Source: Thermincola carboxydiphila
GTDB lineage: Bacteria; Bacillota; Thermincolia; Thermincolales; UBA2595
Length of the DNA stretch: 64,000 nt
Direction: 5' to 3'
NCBI GenBank assembly: GCA_016841325.1
Contig: JAENZJ010000019.1
Location: 1 to 64,000 of the forward strand
The notes beneath the pieces are model-generated. The model had not been told where the DNA came from. It was given only the letters and a program-made list of their open reading frames with translations, and ran no database searches. Shown one piece after another: positions 42,493 to 52,523 of the stretch (its first letter is position 1; each line of letters begins with the position of its first letter). Position numbers and translations under genes: made by a program.

Positions 42493-42771
42493 TTGTTGAC
42501 CAAAACTGATCTCGTTGCTCAAGTTGCAGAGAAGGTAACTCTCAAGAAAAAAGATGTTGAAAAAGCTGTTAGTGCTGTATTTGAAAGTATCCAGGATGCT
42601 CTTGCAAAGGGAGAAAAAGCCCAGTTTATCGGTTTCGGAACTTTTGAGGTGAAACAGCGCAAGGCCAGAAAGGGCCGTAATCCTCAAACCGGAAAAGTTA
42701 TCAATATTCCTGCTGCGAAAGTTCCTGTTTTCAAGGCAGGTAAAGCCCTTAAGAGTAAAGTGGCAAAATAA
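42493..42771 (+). CDS. hup: HU-family DNA-binding protein
   Basis: 92 residues, the complete HU fold: [28 protein letters not shown], then [42 protein letters not shown], with the RxGRNPxTG arm that bends DNA. It shapes the nucleoid. TTG start after AAGGAGG (a second TTG follows one codon later). It is transcribed from a leader carrying a c-di-GMP-I riboswitch, an unusual control for HU. Confidence 0.95.
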   Translation: MLTKTDLVAQVAEKVTLKKKDVEKAVSAVFESIQDALAKGEKAQFIGFGTFEVKQRKARKGRNPQTGKVINIPAAKVPVFKAGKALKSKVAK

Positions 42772-42774
42772 ATA

Positions 42775-42806
42775 AAAAGAGGGTGTCTCCAGGGACATCC
42801 TCTTTT
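42775..42806. terminator. Bidirectional terminator between HU and hfq
   Basis: AAAAGAGG pairs with CCTCTTTT, with an inner TGTC/GACA stem. A-run and T-run flank both sides, so it can end both HU (+) and hfq (-). Confidence 0.8.
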
Positions 42807-42829
42807 ACGTTTCTGAGGCATGTTTGATA

Positions 42830-43072
42830 TTATGATTTTAATTGTTCACCCATGTTAGTGGTAATCGCCTTAAAAGGAGTTATTGTTGAAATGGCATGTT
42901 TATAAACCATTTGCTGTTTTCCTTCATATTCAAGAATAACAGTAAAATTGTCAAATCCCCGGACGATTCCTTTTAATTGAAAACCGTTGACCAGATATAT
43001 AGTAACGGGAATATTCTCCTTCCTAACCTGGTTCAAAAAAGAATCCTGTAAATTTATCTGCGTCTTTGTCAT
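42830..43072 (-). CDS. hfq: RNA chaperone Hfq
   Basis: 80 residues with the Sm-fold: [42 protein letters not shown] and the second Sm motif [10 protein letters not shown]. It forms a hexamer that binds small RNAs and A-rich mRNA. ATG 43072 follows GGAGGGA; a longer frame has no site. It ends the miaB-mutS-mutL-miaA-hfq operon, as in other Firmicutes. Confidence 0.95.
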   Translation of the reverse strand: MTKTQINLQDSFLNQVRKENIPVTIYLVNGFQLKGIVRGFDNFTVILEYEGKQQMVYKHAISTITPFKAITTNMGEQLKS

Positions 43073-43108
43073 TCTGTTCCCTCCAAATTTCAATTTTTCT
43101 TTCCTATT

Positions 43109-44059
43109 CTACGTTTTACCAAATTGTCCTTCCGATTCATGTACTATTTCGTTCGCAATTTCATCAAAATTGCTGTAGCTTTCGACAGCTTTCCACCTGA
43201 TTCTGGGATCCTGCCGGAACCATGTCAACTGCCTTTTTGCAAATCTGCGGGTATTTCGTTTGATTAATTCCACCGCTTCTTCAAGAGTGTACAGGCCGTT
43301 TAAGTAATCAATGATTTCCTTATAACCGATCGCCTGCATTGAAGTAAGGTGAGCCCCATAACCCATGTCCATTAGTTTTTTTACCTCATCAACCAGCCCC
43401 CTTGAAATCATGGCATCAACTCTTTTTTCTATTCTCAGGTATAATTGTTCCCTGTCCATTGCCAACCCGAAATATGCGAGGTTATATTTTGGCGGCAGCC
43501 GCTCAGAATGATACTGGAATGCGGAAATTGGCCTTCCGGTGGCATAATATACTTCCAGTGCCCTGATAAGGCGCCTTGTATCATTGGGATGAATCCTTCC
43601 CGCTGAAACCGGGTCAATTCTTTCAAGCATTTTCACCAGAGGTTCGTTCCCCTGCTCGTCAGACAATCTCTTAAGTTCCTCTCTCCTGGCCGGATCTTCA
43701 CCCGGTGGAGTGAAATCGTAATGATCAATAACAGACCTGATATAAAGTCCGGTACCTCCGACAATGATAGGTAACTTGCCTTTATTATGTATGTAAACCA
43801 GGTATTTTTCAACGAAATTTTGAAAAACAGCAACATTAAATTCTTCATCCGGTTCAATGGAATCAATCAGGTAATGTGGGATACCCCCCATCTCTTCGCG
43901 GGTAGGTTTGGCAGTACCAATATCCATAAATTTATAAACCTGCATAGAATCTCCTGAAATAACTTCACCATCTATCTTTTGGGCCACCTTAACTCCAGTC
44001 TCAGTTTTGCCGACTGCAGTAGGTCCTACTATTACTATCAAAGGCAGTAATTTATTCAT
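43109..44059 (-). CDS. miaA: tRNA dimethylallyltransferase
   Basis: 316 residues. Walker-type GPTAVGKTETG at the N-terminus binds the substrate diphosphate; SGDSMQVYKFMDIGTAKP, GGTGLYIRSVIDHYDF and the C-terminal KRNTRRFAKRQLTWFR complete the family signature. It adds dimethylallyl to A37 of tRNAs that read UNN codons; MiaB, encoded in the same operon, then adds the methylthio group. ATG 44059 overlaps the upstream methyltransferase gene by eight bases. Confidence 0.95.
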   Translation of the reverse strand: MNKLLPLIVIVGPTAVGKTETGVKVAQKIDGEVISGDSMQVYKFMDIGTAKPTREEMGGIPHYLIDSIEPDEEFNVAVFQNFVEKYLVYIHNKGKLPIIVGGTGLYIRSVIDHYDFTPPGEDPARREELKRLSDEQGNEPLVKMLERIDPVSAGRIHPNDTRRLIRALEVYYATGRPISAFQYHSERLPPKYNLAYFGLAMDREQLYLRIEKRVDAMISRGLVDEVKKLMDMGYGAHLTSMQAIGYKEIIDYLNGLYTLEEAVELIKRNTRRFAKRQLTWFRQDPRIRWKAVESYSNFDEIANEIVHESEGQFGKT

Positions 44060-44849
44060 AATCCTGGCCCCTTTTTTCGATAACCCCAAATGCAACGGGA
44101 CTGTACCTGCCTCCAACAATACTGTTGAATCCCAGCCTGGCAAATTCCTTGCTGAAGCTGTTTTCTTTCATAACAACACGTTTTCCGGCAACCCTGATGG
44201 CCTCCCTGACCGCATCCGGTGATAAAGGGTCGTCTTTTACTATTCCCCTCAATGGCTCCATCGAACTTGACTTCATCCTGGGATGCCTGAACATAGGGTC
44301 AAAATACACAATATCAAATGCCTGGTCAGGAAGTCCGGCCAGGTACTGCTCATAAAGGGCACATTCCACCTGAATCCTTACCATGGCTGATTTCAGCGGC
44401 TGTGATTCTGTCCGGAAATTTGCCATCCCGTGTTTTACAATCAATGCTATTTCAGGTACAGCTTCAATGCCTGTGACCTGTCCTTCAGGACCCGCAATAA
44501 AGCTGGCAACAATAGCGTCAGAGCCCAGACCTAGAGTACAGTCAAGAACACTGTCACCGGGTTGTAAAGCCATGGCTGCAACCATGTGGTCACTTTTTCC
44601 CTGTCTGATGGCTTTTATACGGGGTACACTCATGCTCGGATGAAAAAAGTATTCACCCCGCGAGCTGTAAAGTTTGATGTCACCATTGGCCACTACCATG
44701 ATATTATCTGTATTGCACTTAATTTTCAGGTCATCAAGAGACATCCTGCTGCGATCAACAAATTCTGTGTTTAAAACTTCAGCGGCCCACCCGGCTATAG
44801 CCACAGAACGGGGATCAGGTTTGTGAGAGGTGGTTACTATTGTCCGCAT
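44052..44849 (-). CDS. RsmJ-like SAM-dependent methyltransferase
   Basis: 265 residues. The SAM fold shows in SVLDCTLGLGSDAIVASFIAG (motif I), VTGIEAVPEIALIV and DIVYFDPMFRHP, where the FDPMF loop is the N-methyltransferase (NPPY-like) motif of the RsmJ family, which methylates 16S rRNA G1516. The substrate here is inferred. It starts two bases after the mutL stop and ends overlapping miaA, so it belongs to the operon. Confidence 0.85.
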   Translation of the reverse strand: MRTIVTTSHKPDPRSVAIAGWAAEVLNTEFVDRSRMSLDDLKIKCNTDNIMVVANGDIKLYSSRGEYFFHPSMSVPRIKAIRQGKSDHMVAAMALQPGDSVLDCTLGLGSDAIVASFIAGPEGQVTGIEAVPEIALIVKHGMANFRTESQPLKSAMVRIQVECALYEQYLAGLPDQAFDIVYFDPMFRHPRMKSSSMEPLRGIVKDDPLSPDAVREAIRVAGKRVVMKENSFSKEFARLGFNSIVGGRYSPVAFGVIEKRGQDYE

Positions 44850-44851
44850 AA

Positions 44852-46720
44852 TTATAAAACCCGTTTAAACATTTTTTCCAGGTCATAACCTGAAAAATGT
44901 ATCAATGTAGGCCGGCCGTGAGGGCATGTATAAGGATTCCTGGTTGTTGCCAGTTGTTCCAGGAGTGACTCCATTTCCGGCATCCCCAGCCTGTCATTTG
45001 CTTTAATGGCACTCTTACAGGCCATTGTTATCAGCAGTTTCTCTTTAAGGGCCTTACCTGATATTTTGTACCGGTTATGGGAAAAATAATCCAGCAAATC
45101 TAAAAATATTTCTTTAGCACCATATTTTACGGTAGCAGCTGGAATTGCCCGGATAATAAACGAGTCCCCTCCGAAATGCTCCACTATAAACCCCAGGTCG
45201 GCCAGGGTTACGATGTTGTCATTAAGCACCTGGACTTCCTGATGTGTAAGCTCCAATGTTACCGGAAAGAGAAGCTGTTCACTCACTGTAAACTCTTCAG
45301 GCCTTTCCATGAATTTCTCGTAAAGAATCCTTTCATGGGCGGCATGCTGGTCGATGAGATACATCCCGTCCGTTCCCCTGGCAGCAATAAATGTGGCATT
45401 AATCTGGCCCAGCGGCCTGAGCCAGGGGAAAACCGGTTCCGGGTCAACGACAGTGTCCCTGGCGGCAGTTTCCGGTTCAACTGCTGCTTCAGGTTCAGCT
45501 GCTGTTTCCGGTTCAAGTACTGTTTCCGGTTCTGTGGCGGTTTTTGGTTCTGCCGGAGTAAGGGGTATAGATGCAGCAGCTTCAGCCCTGTATTCCAATT
45601 CAGGTATCTCAGAGATTTTCCCCGGGTCAGCAGCAGGTGTTGTGTATTCAGGTTCCCAGGATGCTTGAAACGGTGTCTCTGGCTTAATGCCTGCAGGAGA
45701 TTTCCTGGATATTACTGCAGCCGGTATAAGCCTGTTTGAGCCCAGAACCCGGGACACCTCTTCTGTAATAAACCCCGGTAAATCCAGTCGATCAAGCAGT
45801 CGCACCTCCGTTTTGGCAGGGTGGACATTTACATCGACTTCTGACGGATTCAGGGTAATCCTGATTACAAACACAGGATGCCTTCCGTTCATCAGCATAC
45901 CGTGATATGCCTTTTCAACTGCTTCACAGATTATCCGGTTCCGGACAAATCTGCCATTAATATAAACTGTTTGATGACTGCGTGAAGCCCTTGACAGTGA
46001 AGGTTTGCCGATATAGCCCTGTAGTGTGGTGATCCCCTTTGATGCTTCCAGTGCCAGCATATTTCTGGCCATATCAGTGCCATAAACTGAAGCAATACTG
46101 TCCCTCAGGCTCCCATTGACCGTTGTCTTTAGAATAATCCTGCCATTACTTTTTAGCTGAAAAGATATCCCGGGATAGCCCATGGCAAATTTATTGACAA
46201 CATCACTGACATGTCCTGCCTCCACATTTGGTGTTCTCATGTGCTTTTTTCTTGCCGGAGTGTTAAAAAAAAGGTCTTTTACAGTTATCTGGGTACCCTG
46301 AGGGGCACCGGTTTCGTAACATTCCAGCATATTTCCCCCTTCGATGACAAGACCGGTACCGGAGATAGAACCGGCAGTCCGGGTCCTCAGGGTCAGGCGT
46401 GAAACAGCAGCAATACTTGGTAGGGCCTCTCCCCTGAAACCCAGTGTTGTTATATTTTCCAGGTCAGCAGCATTACTGATTTTACTGGTGGCGTGTCGTT
46501 CAAAGGCTATGACGGCATCGTCAGGATCCATGCCGCTGCCGTTGTCAGAAACGGTTATTTCCGACAGGCCGCCATCTATCACAGATATTTCGATACGGGT
46601 ACTGCCGGCATCTATAGAGTTTTCCACAAGTTCCTTAACGATTGACGCCGGTCTTTCGACTACTTCCCCGGCTGCTATTTGATTGGCAACATGTTCCTCA
46701 AGCAAGACAATTTTGCCCAT
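44852..46720 (-). CDS. mutL: DNA mismatch repair protein MutL
   Basis: 622 residues. The N-terminal GHKL ATPase domain shows IAAGEVVERPASIVKELVENSIDAG, DNGSGM and GFRGEALPSIAAVS. The linker (residues ~350-440) is Pro/Glu/Ala-rich with repeats such as EPETAAEPEAAVEPET. The C-terminal domain has the endonuclease motif DQHAAHERILYE and CPHGRPT, so this MutL nicks DNA itself, as expected without MutH. ATG 46720 follows GGTG; ATG 46744 is less likely. Directly downstream of the HDAC-like gene. Confidence 0.95.
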   Translation of the reverse strand: MGKIVLLEEHVANQIAAGEVVERPASIVKELVENSIDAGSTRIEISVIDGGLSEITVSDNGSGMDPDDAVIAFERHATSKISNAADLENITTLGFRGEALPSIAAVSRLTLRTRTAGSISGTGLVIEGGNMLECYETGAPQGTQITVKDLFFNTPARKKHMRTPNVEAGHVSDVVNKFAMGYPGISFQLKSNGRIILKTTVNGSLRDSIASVYGTDMARNMLALEASKGITTLQGYIGKPSLSRASRSHQTVYINGRFVRNRIICEAVEKAYHGMLMNGRHPVFVIRITLNPSEVDVNVHPAKTEVRLLDRLDLPGFITEEVSRVLGSNRLIPAAVISRKSPAGIKPETPFQASWEPEYTTPAADPGKISEIPELEYRAEAAASIPLTPAEPKTATEPETVLEPETAAEPEAAVEPETAARDTVVDPEPVFPWLRPLGQINATFIAARGTDGMYLIDQHAAHERILYEKFMERPEEFTVSEQLLFPVTLELTHQEVQVLNDNIVTLADLGFIVEHFGGDSFIIRAIPAATVKYGAKEIFLDLLDYFSHNRYKISGKALKEKLLITMACKSAIKANDRLGMPEMESLLEQLATTRNPYTCPHGRPTLIHFSGYDLEKMFKRVL

Positions 46721-46809
46721 TATTTTCACCTGACCTGTATTCAAACTTTCCTAAATATTTGGTTCACCTTATATGCCAACGGTCATTTCCGGGATTCTTT
46801 TATGTCTGG

Positions 46810-48180
46810 CTACACTTCTTCCCACTCCTGGTCCTTTTCCCTGGAATAACACCGGTACGTATCTGAAACCCTGTCCTGAAAGTACACGTAGTCATAGTCT
46901 TTTTTGTCTATCCCAACCTCATATTCAGAGTATGCCTCTTCCCTGCATTCATGACAACCATTGAAGGGTATACTGAGTGCCAGGATGTTTTGTGGTGCTC
47001 CGTGATAATGATATGCCTGTGATACTATGGAAAGGTATCCTCCGCAATCGGGGCACAGCCTCAGCCTTTCGGTCTGCTGTTCATTTATCCCGTCAGTATC
47101 GTAAAATATGGTTTTTTGCCTGCTGAAAAAATCGTTCTTAGCCCTCAGGGCTGCGAGGTCAATGGTATTCCTGTGGTCCCACAGAGTTCTGACCTCATGT
47201 ACAAGTTCTATAATCAGGGCCATCTTTTCTTCACTCATCTTAAGCATTCCTGGCCTGTAATCGGGTTCGACAACATTACTGTAATCCATTCCGGCCATAG
47301 CCAGGATAATTCCGGTGTTCAGGTATGGAAGGGCAGTTTCAATAGCATAGCCACCTTCCAGTACTGCCAGGTCAGGGCTGAGTTTTTCGTTCAGTCTCGC
47401 ATAGCCCTGGGTGGTAACCTTCATATTGGCCAGGGGGTCGGAAAAGTGATTGTCCTGTCCTGCGGAGTTTATTATCAGGTCAGGTTGAAACTCTTCCAGC
47501 ACCGGCAGGATAAGGTTGTCAAGTATGTAATGAATGCCTTCGTCAGTTGTACCTACCGGCATAGGCACATTCAGGGTCCTGCCAAAGGCAGCCGGCCCTC
47601 CGGCCTCATTGGTAAAACCTGTGCCCGGGAAAAGGGTCCGCCCGTCCTGATGAAAAGAAATAAACAGTACATCAGGGTCATGGTAAAAGATGTCCTGGGT
47701 CCCGTCACCGTGATGCACATCTGTATCGACAATAACAATTTTTTTCAGTCTGTAATGTTTCCTCAGGTAATCCACCAGTATTGCTTCATTATTAATATTA
47801 CAGAACCCCCTGTTGCCATGTACAACCCTCATGGCATGGTGTCCCGGGGGTCTGATCATGGCAAAACCGTTCCTGATTTCTCCGGCCATCAGGGCATCGG
47901 CCAGGGTAAGGGCCCCACCTGCTGAAATCAGGTGTGCTTCAGTAACCTGGTCCCTGACACCGGGGACACAGATGTGTGTCCTGGCAATATCTTTAAATGA
48001 TGCCATACGCGGCTTGTATTCCCTTATTTGGGGCAGATCCATTATTCCTTCCTCAAATATCTGGTCCCTGGTATAAAGAAGTCTTTCCTCACGTTCCGGA
48101 TGGGTCGGGGTGATCCGCCAGTCAAAAGCCGGAAAAAAGACCAGTCCGGTCTGTTCGCTCTTTTTGCAGTTTCTGTTCAT
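46810..48180 (-). CDS. Histone-deacetylase-family protein with C-terminal zinc ribbon
   Basis: 456 residues. The deacetylase domain (residues 1-330) has MIRPPGHHAM with the catalytic histidines, VIVDTDVHHGDGTQDIFY with the zinc-binding Asp/His, and VLEGGYAI. Residues 375-430 carry four cysteines (CPDCGG, CHEC), a likely zinc ribbon. Bacterial relatives (AcuC/HDAC) remove acyl groups from lysine side chains or from polyamines. It starts seven bases after the hydantoinase gene and sits between mutS and mutL in the miaB-hfq operon, an insertion relative to Bacillus. Confidence 0.85.
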   Translation of the reverse strand: MNRNCKKSEQTGLVFFPAFDWRITPTHPEREERLLYTRDQIFEEGIMDLPQIREYKPRMASFKDIARTHICVPGVRDQVTEAHLISAGGALTLADALMAGEIRNGFAMIRPPGHHAMRVVHGNRGFCNINNEAILVDYLRKHYRLKKIVIVDTDVHHGDGTQDIFYHDPDVLFISFHQDGRTLFPGTGFTNEAGGPAAFGRTLNVPMPVGTTDEGIHYILDNLILPVLEEFQPDLIINSAGQDNHFSDPLANMKVTTQGYARLNEKLSPDLAVLEGGYAIETALPYLNTGIILAMAGMDYSNVVEPDYRPGMLKMSEEKMALIIELVHEVRTLWDHRNTIDLAALRAKNDFFSRQKTIFYDTDGINEQQTERLRLCPDCGGYLSIVSQAYHYHGAPQNILALSIPFNGCHECREEAYSEYEVGIDKKDYDYVYFQDRVSDTYRCYSREKDQEWEEV

Positions 48181-48186
48181 ATTTTT

Positions 48187-49857
48187 TCATTGCTCCTGTC
48201 CCAGGTAGAATAAAATATCTCTTGGCGTCTGGACAGAGATATCAAATATTTTCCCTGTTGTTGTCCAGTTGCGTACCATGTTAAAGACCTCGCTGTGGAT
48301 TACCTCCGGTCTCCTGACATATTCCTTCACTCCAAGTCTTTCAGCCCTGTCAAAAAGTGCATCTTTGGCCAGTCTGACAGCATCTTCCTCAGTAAATTTC
48401 CTGCCATGAGGTAATTTTCCTGAGTATCCGTCTTCAACAACGGTATAAGTCCCCTGTTCAGTGTCAATACGTACATTGACTGTTACCGTTGGTTGAGCAG
48501 CCGCTGCTCCCAGTGCATTGGCAACCTCAGCGTGTTCAGGAATAATAGCATTGCAGTTCATCAGGGCCGCAACCTCCGGAATAAGTCCTTTGGCAGCTCC
48601 GCCAACACCAACCACATTGTTGGGCCGGATTCTTTTCCTTTGCTTAAATTCCCAGATTCTATATGCGGGTTCCTGCTCCCAGTTATTAAACATTTGCTCA
48701 ATAGATTTAATAATGATTCGGGCTGCCTCTGAAACTATTTCCTGAGCAAGTACTTCAGGGGCTTTTTCTGCCTCAGCTGCTTTTCTGTTAATTATATGAG
48801 CGGCCCTGGATAAATCGCCGACATCGGTTTTGTTTAAAAATCTCAGGGCATCGGTAGGGGTAAGCCCCGGCCCACCCATACAATAGGCGGGGCCGTTTCT
48901 CCTGGGCAGTATTTGCACCTTTTCCCTGGTGACTTCAACTGTACTGTCACCTCCAAGGGGTACCGACCTGACGGCAAATGACCTGACATGGGTCAGGTAA
49001 TCCTCCACTACAGCCCCTTTGGATGCTAGAAGTGGTTGGCCCGAAAGGATCAGGGCCAGATCGGTTGTTGTCCCTCCGATGTCTGCCACAACAGAGGTCT
49101 GGTCTTTTGGTGAAAGTGACATCGCCCCCAGGACACTGGCTGCAGGGCCTGAAAAAATGGTTTCCACCGGTATCCTGAGAGCGGAATCAGGTGGCAGTGT
49201 CCCTCCGTCTGCTTTTAAAATGAAGACCGGGGCCGTAATGTTGCGGTTTTTCAGGGAAGTTTTGACTGCACCCAGAAATGCAGAAAAAACCCCTTTGGTA
49301 GCAGCAGTCAGCATGGTGGTGGCAATCCGCCTGGGATAATTGAGGCGGCCGGAAACCAGGTGTCCCATTTCAACTTCAAGGTCATTATCCAGGAAATCCT
49401 TGATGAGAATTTCGTGACTGTTATTCCGGTTGGAAAATTTGCCGACAACAGCTGCAATACCGTAACCCTGTGCCTTAATGTCCTGTCCGGCCCTCACAAC
49501 TTCCTCCCTGTCTACAGGCGCTATTTCCCTGCCCCTGTAATCAATGGCTCCTGATACAATGTGTGTCATGGTCCGAAAACGATACTCGCTGTGGCCCAGC
49601 CCGGGACCGGGGGACAAGATGAGGGCCACCGGAGGTGTCTTGTTTTCTGCAATTACATTGGTCACCAGTGTAGTACTCAAAACAATCCTGCTGACAGCAG
49701 AAACATTTACATCCATGGTTACTGCATCAAGGGCATTAACCAGGCTTTCCAGCAGGTTTTCATGCCTGGTTGGGGTTTTGTGTTTGGCAATAATCCGGTT
49801 TCCATCTGTAAGCACCGCATCAGTATATGTTCCACCGACATCGATTCCGATAAACAA
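48187..49857 (-). CDS. Hydantoinase/oxoprolinase family protein
   Basis: 556 residues, HyuA-like, with the ASKHA ATPase fold: GIDVGGTYTDAVLTDG (phosphate 1), VVADIGGTTTDLALIL (phosphate 2), and GVGGAAKGLIPEVA. The second, HyuB-like, subunit needed for 5-oxoproline or hydantoin hydrolysis is not present nearby, so the reaction is unknown. TTG start after AAGGTGAT. It lies 27 bases after mutS and seven before the deacetylase gene, so both are co-transcribed with the repair genes. Confidence 0.85.
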   Translation of the reverse strand: MFIGIDVGGTYTDAVLTDGNRIIAKHKTPTRHENLLESLVNALDAVTMDVNVSAVSRIVLSTTLVTNVIAENKTPPVALILSPGPGLGHSEYRFRTMTHIVSGAIDYRGREIAPVDREEVVRAGQDIKAQGYGIAAVVGKFSNRNNSHEILIKDFLDNDLEVEMGHLVSGRLNYPRRIATTMLTAATKGVFSAFLGAVKTSLKNRNITAPVFILKADGGTLPPDSALRIPVETIFSGPAASVLGAMSLSPKDQTSVVADIGGTTTDLALILSGQPLLASKGAVVEDYLTHVRSFAVRSVPLGGDSTVEVTREKVQILPRRNGPAYCMGGPGLTPTDALRFLNKTDVGDLSRAAHIINRKAAEAEKAPEVLAQEIVSEAARIIIKSIEQMFNNWEQEPAYRIWEFKQRKRIRPNNVVGVGGAAKGLIPEVAALMNCNAIIPEHAEVANALGAAAAQPTVTVNVRIDTEQGTYTVVEDGYSGKLPHGRKFTEEDAVRLAKDALFDRAERLGVKEYVRRPEVIHSEVFNMVRNWTTTGKIFDISVQTPRDILFYLGQEQ

Positions 49858-49883
49858 GATATCACCTTCACTTTACGCAAGGT

Positions 49884-52523
49884 TTATTCTTCCCTGAGCT
49901 TAAGATGAAGTTTATAAAGCAAATTAAGTGCTTCTATCGGGGTCAGGTTAAGAATATCCAGTTTTTTGATTTCATCAAGAACAGGGTTAGTATTTCCAGT
50001 TTCACCAAACATGCTTAGCTGCAGGCGTTCATCGGGCTGGGCATGCTTCTTTCGCCCCGCTGCTGCCTCACGTTGTCCTTTGGCCAGGTCTTCAGTGGTT
50101 TCCAGGGTAGCCAGGATCTCCCTGGCCCTGGTAAGCACCTCACCGGGAAGGCCTGCCAGTCTGGCCACCTGAATGCCATAACTCCTGTCGGCACCCCCGG
50201 GGACTATTTTCCTGAGGAATATTATGTCTTCACCCTTTTCTCTCACCGCTATGCTGTGGTTTTGCACCCCGGGAAATATATCGGCAAGCTCGGTAAGCTC
50301 ATGATAGTGGGTGGCAAACAGGGTCTTAGCCCCTATTTTCCCGGTATCCAGGATATATTCGGCGACTGCCCAGGCAATGCTCAACCCGTCAAAGGTACTG
50401 GTACCACGGCCTATTTCGTCAAGGATAACCAGGCTCTTAGAAGTGGCATTATTCAAAATGTTGGCTACCTCATTCATTTCCACCATAAAGGTTGACTGTC
50501 CCGTAGCCAGGTCATCAGATGCCCCAACCCTGGTAAATATCCGGTCCACAATACCGATTTTGACATATTCGGCCGGGACAAACATCCCGGTCTGTGCCAT
50601 CAGGCAAATCAGGGCCACCTGCCTCATGTAGGTGCTTTTTCCGGCCATATTGGGCCCGGTAATGATATCAAGCCGGTAACCCGCCCCGTCAAGATAAGTA
50701 TCGTTAGGTACAAAGGGCTCATCAGCCAGCATTTTTTCCACAACAGGGTGCCTGCCCTCTTTTATTTCCAACACATCACCGTCATTGACCACTGGTTTGG
50801 AATAATTGTTCCTGACAGCTGCTTCTGCATGAGACTGATATACATCAAGAGCTGCCAACAGGGATGCACACTTCTGAATCCGCGGTACTTCCCTGTTTAT
50901 TTTTTCACGTATTTCACAGAAAAGGTCGTACTCCAACTGGGTTACCCTGTCTTCAGCACCCATTATCAGGTTTTCGTATTCCTTTAACTGTGGTGTAATA
51001 TAACGTTCCGCATTGGCCAGGGTCTGTTTCCTGGTATATTCATCGGGCACCATGGCCAGATTTGATCTGGTGACTTCTATATAATAGCCAAACACCTTAT
51101 TAAAACCAACCTTGAGAGACTTTATCCCTGTACGCTCCTTTTCCCGGGCTTCAAGGGAGGCAATCCACTGTTTCCCTTCCCGGGAAGCAGTCCTCAGTTT
51201 ATCAACTTCGGAATTAAAACCGATTTTAATGATATTTCCGTCTCTCACTGAGAGAGGCGGTTCCTCATGAATGGAATCCCGGATCAGGCAGACGACATCA
51301 TCCATGCAGTCAAGGGTTTCGTAAATTCCGGCCAGGCCGGGAGAATAAGAGTCCCTGAGCAGTTCACAAATCTGTGGCAATACCTCCAGGGAACATTTTA
51401 GTGCTATCAGGTCCCTGGCATTAGCAGAACCGTAAGCAATCTTTCCTGCCAGGCGCTCAAGGTCATATACATTGTCAAGGAGTTTCCTGAGGTCACTCCT
51501 CATGATAGCATTATTGGTCAGCTCTTCCACTGCATCAAGGCGTTCCGAGATCGCGGCAATATCTAACAGGGGCTGTTCCAGCCAAAGTTTCAGGAGCCTG
51601 GCCCCCATCGCGGTAACGGTATGGTCAATGACCCACAAAAGAGAACCCTTTTTATGGCCATCCCTGATGGTCTGGGTCAGTTCCAGGTTTCTGCGGGTGG
51701 CATTGTCCAGCAGCATATAAAAGTCGGTAGTATATGGCACGATCTTATTAATATGTGTCAGGGCATTTTTCTGAGTCTCTTTAAGGAAGGCCAGAATACC
51801 TCCGGCAGCCCTGATTCCCAGCACCAACCCTTCACAACCGAAACCCTCCAGGGAACATGTCCCGAAATGCTCCAGCAGGGCCTTATATGAGTTACTGTAG
51901 GAAAAGGTTTTTTGTACAAAATGATTTATGGCCAGATCCCGGAATGAGGATAATTTAATCTGCAGTTCCCGGTTCTCTTTTAGTTCATCAGGCAGGATGC
52001 ATTCCACCGGTTTCAGGCGGGAAATTTCATCAAGCAGCCTGGTCAGCGCCATTGGCCCGGTAATTTCAGTCATGGCAAAGTAACCTGTAGATACCTCAGC
52101 AACAGCAACTCCATATCCCAGGTCATCCCTGACAATACCAATCAGAAAATTATACCTGGTTTCATCCAGCATACTGGTTTCAGTAACCGTGCCGGGAGTA
52201 ATAATCCGGGTAACTTCCCGCTTAACAATTCCCTTGGCTGTCCTGGGGTCTTCTACCTGCTCACAGATAGCCACCCTGAAACCCTTGTCGATAAGACGGG
52301 CAATATATGATTCAGCGGCATGATAAGGCACGCCGCACATGGGTGCTTTTTTCCCGTTACCGCAGTCACGTGCGGTGAGGGTGATTTCCAGGGCTTTAGA
52401 GGCAACCTCGGCATCATCAAAAAACATTTCATAAAAGTCTCCCAGCCGAAAGAAAAGGATGGTATCCGGGTGCTGTTCTTTGATATCAAAATACTGTTTC
52501 ATCATTGGAGTAAGTCCTGTCAA
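49884..52523 (-). CDS. mutS: DNA mismatch repair protein MutS
   Basis: 879 residues. The mismatch-binding domain has the F-x-E motif in RLGDFYEMFFDDA; the ATPase has Walker A TGPNMAGKSTYMRQ, Walker B LVILDEIGRGTSTFDG and the signature FATHYHELTELA. It recognises mismatches and recruits MutL. TTG start with GGAGGG upstream. The C-terminal tail contains QLSMFGE, a probable beta-clamp contact. In the same operon as miaB, the RicA-like gene, mutL, miaA and hfq. Confidence 0.96.
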   Translation of the reverse strand: MTGLTPMMKQYFDIKEQHPDTILFFRLGDFYEMFFDDAEVASKALEITLTARDCGNGKKAPMCGVPYHAAESYIARLIDKGFRVAICEQVEDPRTAKGIVKREVTRIITPGTVTETSMLDETRYNFLIGIVRDDLGYGVAVAEVSTGYFAMTEITGPMALTRLLDEISRLKPVECILPDELKENRELQIKLSSFRDLAINHFVQKTFSYSNSYKALLEHFGTCSLEGFGCEGLVLGIRAAGGILAFLKETQKNALTHINKIVPYTTDFYMLLDNATRRNLELTQTIRDGHKKGSLLWVIDHTVTAMGARLLKLWLEQPLLDIAAISERLDAVEELTNNAIMRSDLRKLLDNVYDLERLAGKIAYGSANARDLIALKCSLEVLPQICELLRDSYSPGLAGIYETLDCMDDVVCLIRDSIHEEPPLSVRDGNIIKIGFNSEVDKLRTASREGKQWIASLEAREKERTGIKSLKVGFNKVFGYYIEVTRSNLAMVPDEYTRKQTLANAERYITPQLKEYENLIMGAEDRVTQLEYDLFCEIREKINREVPRIQKCASLLAALDVYQSHAEAAVRNNYSKPVVNDGDVLEIKEGRHPVVEKMLADEPFVPNDTYLDGAGYRLDIITGPNMAGKSTYMRQVALICLMAQTGMFVPAEYVKIGIVDRIFTRVGASDDLATGQSTFMVEMNEVANILNNATSKSLVILDEIGRGTSTFDGLSIAWAVAEYILDTGKIGAKTLFATHYHELTELADIFPGVQNHSIAVREKGEDIIFLRKIVPGGADRSYGIQVARLAGLPGEVLTRAREILATLETTEDLAKGQREAAAGRKKHAQPDERLQLSMFGETGNTNPVLDEIKKLDILNLTPIEALNLLYKLHLKLREE

